DNA of 64,000 nt. Source: Pterobdella sp. o SKG-2022 (Eukaryota; Annelida; Clitellata; Hirudinida; Piscicolidae). The position numbers were made by a program, and so were the translations under genes. Positions 60,741-64,000 of the stretch are shown here, piece after piece. The notes beneath the pieces are model-generated. The model worked only from the letters and a program-made list of their open reading frames with translations. It was not told the origin of the DNA and did no database searches. Every line of letters begins with the position of its first letter. Position 1 is the first letter of the stretch. The DNA lies in the NCBI GenBank assembly GCA_964035795.1, contig OZ038321.1, positions 28,205,022 through 28,269,021 of the forward strand, written 5' to 3'.

Positions 60741-61520
60741 TTTTGTTTTTTTTTACATTGTTTCAATTTTCAATATACACATTTTAAAAATCCATACTTG
60801 ACAAATTTTAACTTTGTACTGTATGTATTCTAGCTTTTGCTCACAAAGTTCACTTAAATGTTGATTTCAAAATATTAACACTAACTAACATTGTTTGCCG
60901 ATCTCACAAAGGTAAGCTAATAGTATTTCGAAGCAGAGCATAGGTGCGTGGGTATTTGATGCAGGTGCAAAATTTCTTTGTAGAGAGAGGATTAATGATG
61001 TGAAAATTGTTAAAAATTCTATCAGAATTTTTTCATGAATAAAAATAATGAATTAAAAAATATAATAAAAGACTGGTGTGACAAATGAATTATGAATATA
61101 TAAAATTACGTTTTGAACAATTAGCCCTAGAATCAGATGTTTTTACGGTGCGTTTAGCCCTTTTACACCTTTGATAACTCGTTAATTAACCATATGGGTA
61201 GTGTGAAATAAGGTTGTAAAAAAATCGAAATATGACCATCATGGATAATAGAGTAATGAAGAAAGAGATGTAAGATGCCACGAAGCTTAATGGCAGGTCG
61301 GATTCAAGTAATGAATTTAAAAACACTTGTGGTTTTAATAAACTGCAAATTTGCGTTCATTATATTATTTGAATTCTCAAACAAGTAATGTTTTGTTTGG
61401 TTAAAGTCCCGAAACACCCTAAACTCCTCCTTCCATTGTTTCTACCATTTAAAAGCTTGCAAGTGTTCACTCAAGCTCCATAAATTGCTTTAGTGACTTT
61501 TAAAGCACCTTTCCAGTCTT
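60741..61520. other. Intergenic, HMMR to lectin gene
   Basis: AT-rich, includes the HMMR 3' UTR. Nothing else recognised. Confidence 0.4.
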
Positions 61521-61526
61521 GCCAGC

Positions 61527-62902
61527 ATGGAAAAGATATTTTTGTGTTTCCAGTTCTGTTTCTCATATGCATCTGTTTTCATCTACTCCAACAAAACTCA
61601 CCAAAGTTTGTCGATTAAGGATATTTAGGTATTTTTTTATCTTGGGTGGTCATCAGAGTAAGAGAGTTAACTTCAAAAATCCGGACATTTTTTTATCATG
61701 AGTTGTCCGGATTTTTGAATATTTTAATGATTCATCTTATCTGTGCGTTTTTTGCTGTTTCACAACTAACTAAAAATTTTGAAACGAAAAGTTTATTTTC
61801 ACTTTTAAACTTTGCCAACACTAAGTTATTCCACCTAAATTGTTTTTCAAGTTTTTCTGAATTAAAAAATTTTTCCATAGTTGATCTAAAGGTTTGTGCT
61901 AATCATAAATTACAAGACTAGTCTAGAAAAAGAGCTTTTAGGGATTTCGCTATAATTGCGATGAGTCAGATTCTTGATGTTCGGATTATTGAAGTTTTAC
62001 TGTATATTTTATTTTGTCTGTGGGATTTTTTCCGTAATGATTGAATTTTGAAGTGCACAAAGGATAAATATCGAACCGCGATCATGTAGACTTTTTATGC
62101 AATGTCATTGTAAACTCTCACAGACACCGCCTCGAATGCTTCGTGGGTCCTTCTTAGCAACAACTTTTATTTTTTCTCGATCAACCATGCCACTTATTAT
62201 GAGGCTGTAGACCACTGCAGGCACATAGGGTCTGAGTTGGCTTCGATAACTTCACTCGAAGAAAAAGATTTCGTTTATGGTCATTACAAGTAAGTTGAGA
62301 TTCTTAATCGAACTGCTATATTAAAATGATTCGTGGGCAATGAATGTATTTCACAGAAGTCTCTCAACCAACTTGCGCTTTTGGTTAGGAATGTACAAAG
62401 AAGAATGCCTAGCATCAGCCGAAATTTACTTTCTAGATGGATCAGTATCGAGTTATCGCATTTGGGACTCTCTCAGTAGGACCAAAAACACGTGTTGCAT
62501 TCATTTGCAACTGGGGGAAACCTGGAGAGAATGTGTCTGTTCCATGACTGTTCCCTTCATCTGCAAGATCCCTAAGCTTTCAAAAAGTCGATTTCTGAAT
62601 AATTTTTCATTCCCCCACAACCTTAACCAACTTTTTGAATTGTAGTTATTGCAGCAAAAAAATTCACGAAACGACTGCAAGACCAATATGTCAGTAGCAA
62701 GATGCTTGAAGTTGCAGAGAACAAGTTATGCTCACTCTCCTTTTGGTCCATGGCTTGTCTCCGAAATAAGCTTTGTGACGGCTTCAATTTTCATAAGGTT
62801 TGGTCAATTTTTAATCCATTTCATTTATTTGTTTTGAACGACATCACGCTGAAACCAGGATATGAAAAATGCAACTTGCGCATGCGATTTGAGAGGAAGT
62901 GA
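61527..62902 (+). CDS. Small secreted protein with C-type-lectin-like and PAN/apple-like parts
   Basis: Exons joined in phase: 61527-61605 (signal peptide MEKIFLCFQFCFSYASVFIY), 62124-62291, 62354-62586, 62655-about 62796, about 62860-62902. The second and third form a C-type-lectin-like domain: ATYYEAVDHCRHIGSELASI, FWLGMYKEEC, then WRECVCSMTVPFICKIP. The WND and EPN/QPD calcium-sugar motifs are absent, so carbohydrate binding is doubtful. The last exons read CSLSFWSMACLRNKLCDGFN, then GYEKCNLRM, a cysteine pattern like a PAN/apple module. Introns 2-4 are about 62-68 bp; the last is a multiple of three with no stop and may be retained. If exon 3 is read through, a lectin-only protein ends at 62645. 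Mature protein probably extracellular. Confidence 0.7.
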
Positions 62903-63755
62903 GCATTACTTAACAATGCCGATACTGGCGAAGCAAGGATCAAGCTACTAGGGCTGATTCAGCATGATAAATATATGTCTGCACACATTATGGTGAACTA
63001 CAATGGCTTAAAAGCATTTAAATGCACGGAGCTTTTTGATTTACTGCGAAACCATAATTTTTTTTCGTGTATTTTTTTTTCAGAAAACCAAATTAGTGGG
63101 AAGAAAGAAGGGGTAAATGAAAAGAATGACTGGGTGTGTGTGGATTGAAGGATAAAGTGTGAGGGGCTGGAAAGAATGAAAATTTACCCTATTAGGATTG
63201 ACTATATATAAATATATATTGCAAAGTGGTCTTGAAGACTTAATCATTTTCATGCCACTATAATAATATTCGTTATTTGTTAGTTTGTTGTAATCATCAG
63301 TAGTTGATATTTCGGTTTTTCAATGTCTCATTATATATCTTTATATATCTGTAAAACTATTTTCGTGTGCAATATGTCATGGCTAAAGCTGATCTTTGTT
63401 TTGGTTCTTCAATTTTTTTGACTTAAAGAATATGATTTACTTATTTAAAAAATTATTTCAAAAATAGTGTATGTGGGTTTAATTTTCTTTTTTTCTACTT
63501 TTTTCAGCATTGTTTAAAATTTTTTTTTAGACAATTGACTTTTTTATTTCGTTGACTACTTTTGAAATTCAATTTAAAAAACTCAAAATGTTTTAAATAA
63601 ATAAAATATTTAACTTTTTGCATTCCGCAATTTTCGATGTATATTGAACAGAATAAGAAAACTAAAATTTTTTAACTTTTACAACCAATCGCAAAGTATT
63701 AAAATTTGCAATCGTAGATACTTCGATTAAATAAATTATTTTATGAATAAAAGGA
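62903..63755. other. Intergenic, nothing recognised
   Basis: AT-rich sequence between the lectin gene and the next start; no feature supported. Confidence 0.4.
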
Positions 63756-63761
63756 TATAAA

Positions 63762-64000
63762 ATGGCAGATGATGAAGATGTCTTATTTGAAGTAAGAGTT
63801 TTGCTTTTTGCTTTTAAATAATCTTAATATATACATTTTTGTAGGGATCGCCGCTATACGGCCATTTGAAAGAAGCGGGGTTCACTGAGTTTGAGTATGA
63901 AACAAAAACCAAAAATTCAAATTGTAAACAAAAAATTGATAAGGATTCAAACAAACATACTGAAGTTGAAAATAAAGAAAAAAAAGTATGTTTTTGTATT
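63762..64000 (+). CDS. Start of an unidentified gene, cut by window end
   Basis: Exon 1, 63762-63791, reads MADDEDVLFE and ends at GTAAGA; a 53-bp intron ends in ttttgtag; exon 2, 63845-63985, reads GSPLYGHLKEAGFTEFEYET, then a Lys/Asn/Glu-rich stretch, to a GTATGT donor. Both joins are in phase 0 and the splice signals are good, so a real gene is likely. The acidic start and GSPLY segment are not enough for me to name it; the continuation lies outside the window. Confidence 0.6.

Noticed and set aside
1..64000. CRISPR arrays, operons, ribosome binding sites or prokaryotic mobile elements
   Set aside because: The window is eukaryotic with spliced genes; no regularly spaced direct repeats or bacterial gene organisation were seen.

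Overview
This is a eukaryotic window: AT-rich DNA with intron-split genes, many introns of only 55-70 bp with GT/AG ends, and richer base composition in exons than around them. The set of recognisable orthologues (wolframin, TFB1M, EMC2, a SIK-family kinase, golgin GCC2, an MPPED-type protein, PSMD13, TIA1/TIAR, HMMR) and the L2/CR1-type retrotransposons point to an invertebrate metazoan. Retention of HMMR, GCC2 and WFS1 argues against fly or nematode; the species cannot be named from the sequence alone. Most single long reading frames in the window are not genes; the genes below were assembled from exons judged by protein similarity recalled from memory and by splice signals, so exon edges are good to a few bases in most cases, not experimentally sure.

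Layout. 1-1.9 kb: antisense L2-like LINE. 3.27-3.36 kb: (GGAA)n microsatellite. 5.65-6.25 kb: sense 3' end of an L2-like LINE. 7.3-8.6 kb: two exons of a JmjC/cupin-like gene that looks damaged. 9.1-11.7 kb: antisense CR1-like LINE with frameshifts. 12.1-15.05 kb (-): WFS1. 15.45-17.72 kb (-): TFB1M, head-to-head with EMC2 (17.89-21.54 kb, +). 20.95-21.30 kb: antisense L2 tail in an EMC2 intron. 23.96-30.15 kb (-): SIK-like kinase, with a SINE and a perfect 158-bp tandem duplication in its introns. 33.0-39.1 kb (-): GCC2. 39.6-40.2 kb (+): 3' remnant of a retroelement. 41.1-42.07 kb (+): MPPED-type metallophosphoesterase-fold gene. 42.38-44.98 kb (-): PSMD13, head-to-head with TIA1/TIAR (45.23-52.5 kb, +). 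55.4-60.74 kb (+): HMMR. 61.5-62.9 kb (+): small secreted C-type-lectin plus PAN-like protein. 63.76 kb to the end (+): first two exons of an unidentified gene.

The genes are mostly unrelated housekeeping or cell-biological genes; nothing suggests an operon-like system. Two close divergent pairs (TFB1M/EMC2, 169 bp apart; PSMD13/TIA1, 253 bp apart) probably share bidirectional promoters. The most interesting points are residue-level: the SIK-like kinase carries Asp in place of the LKB1-phosphorylated T-loop Thr; the MPPED-type protein has lost a metal-bridging Asp; the JmjC-like fragment appears to have lost the segment holding its third iron ligand; and a tRNA-Ile(AAT)-headed SINE shares its 3' tail with the resident L2 LINE. 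I see no convincing wholly new multi-gene system.
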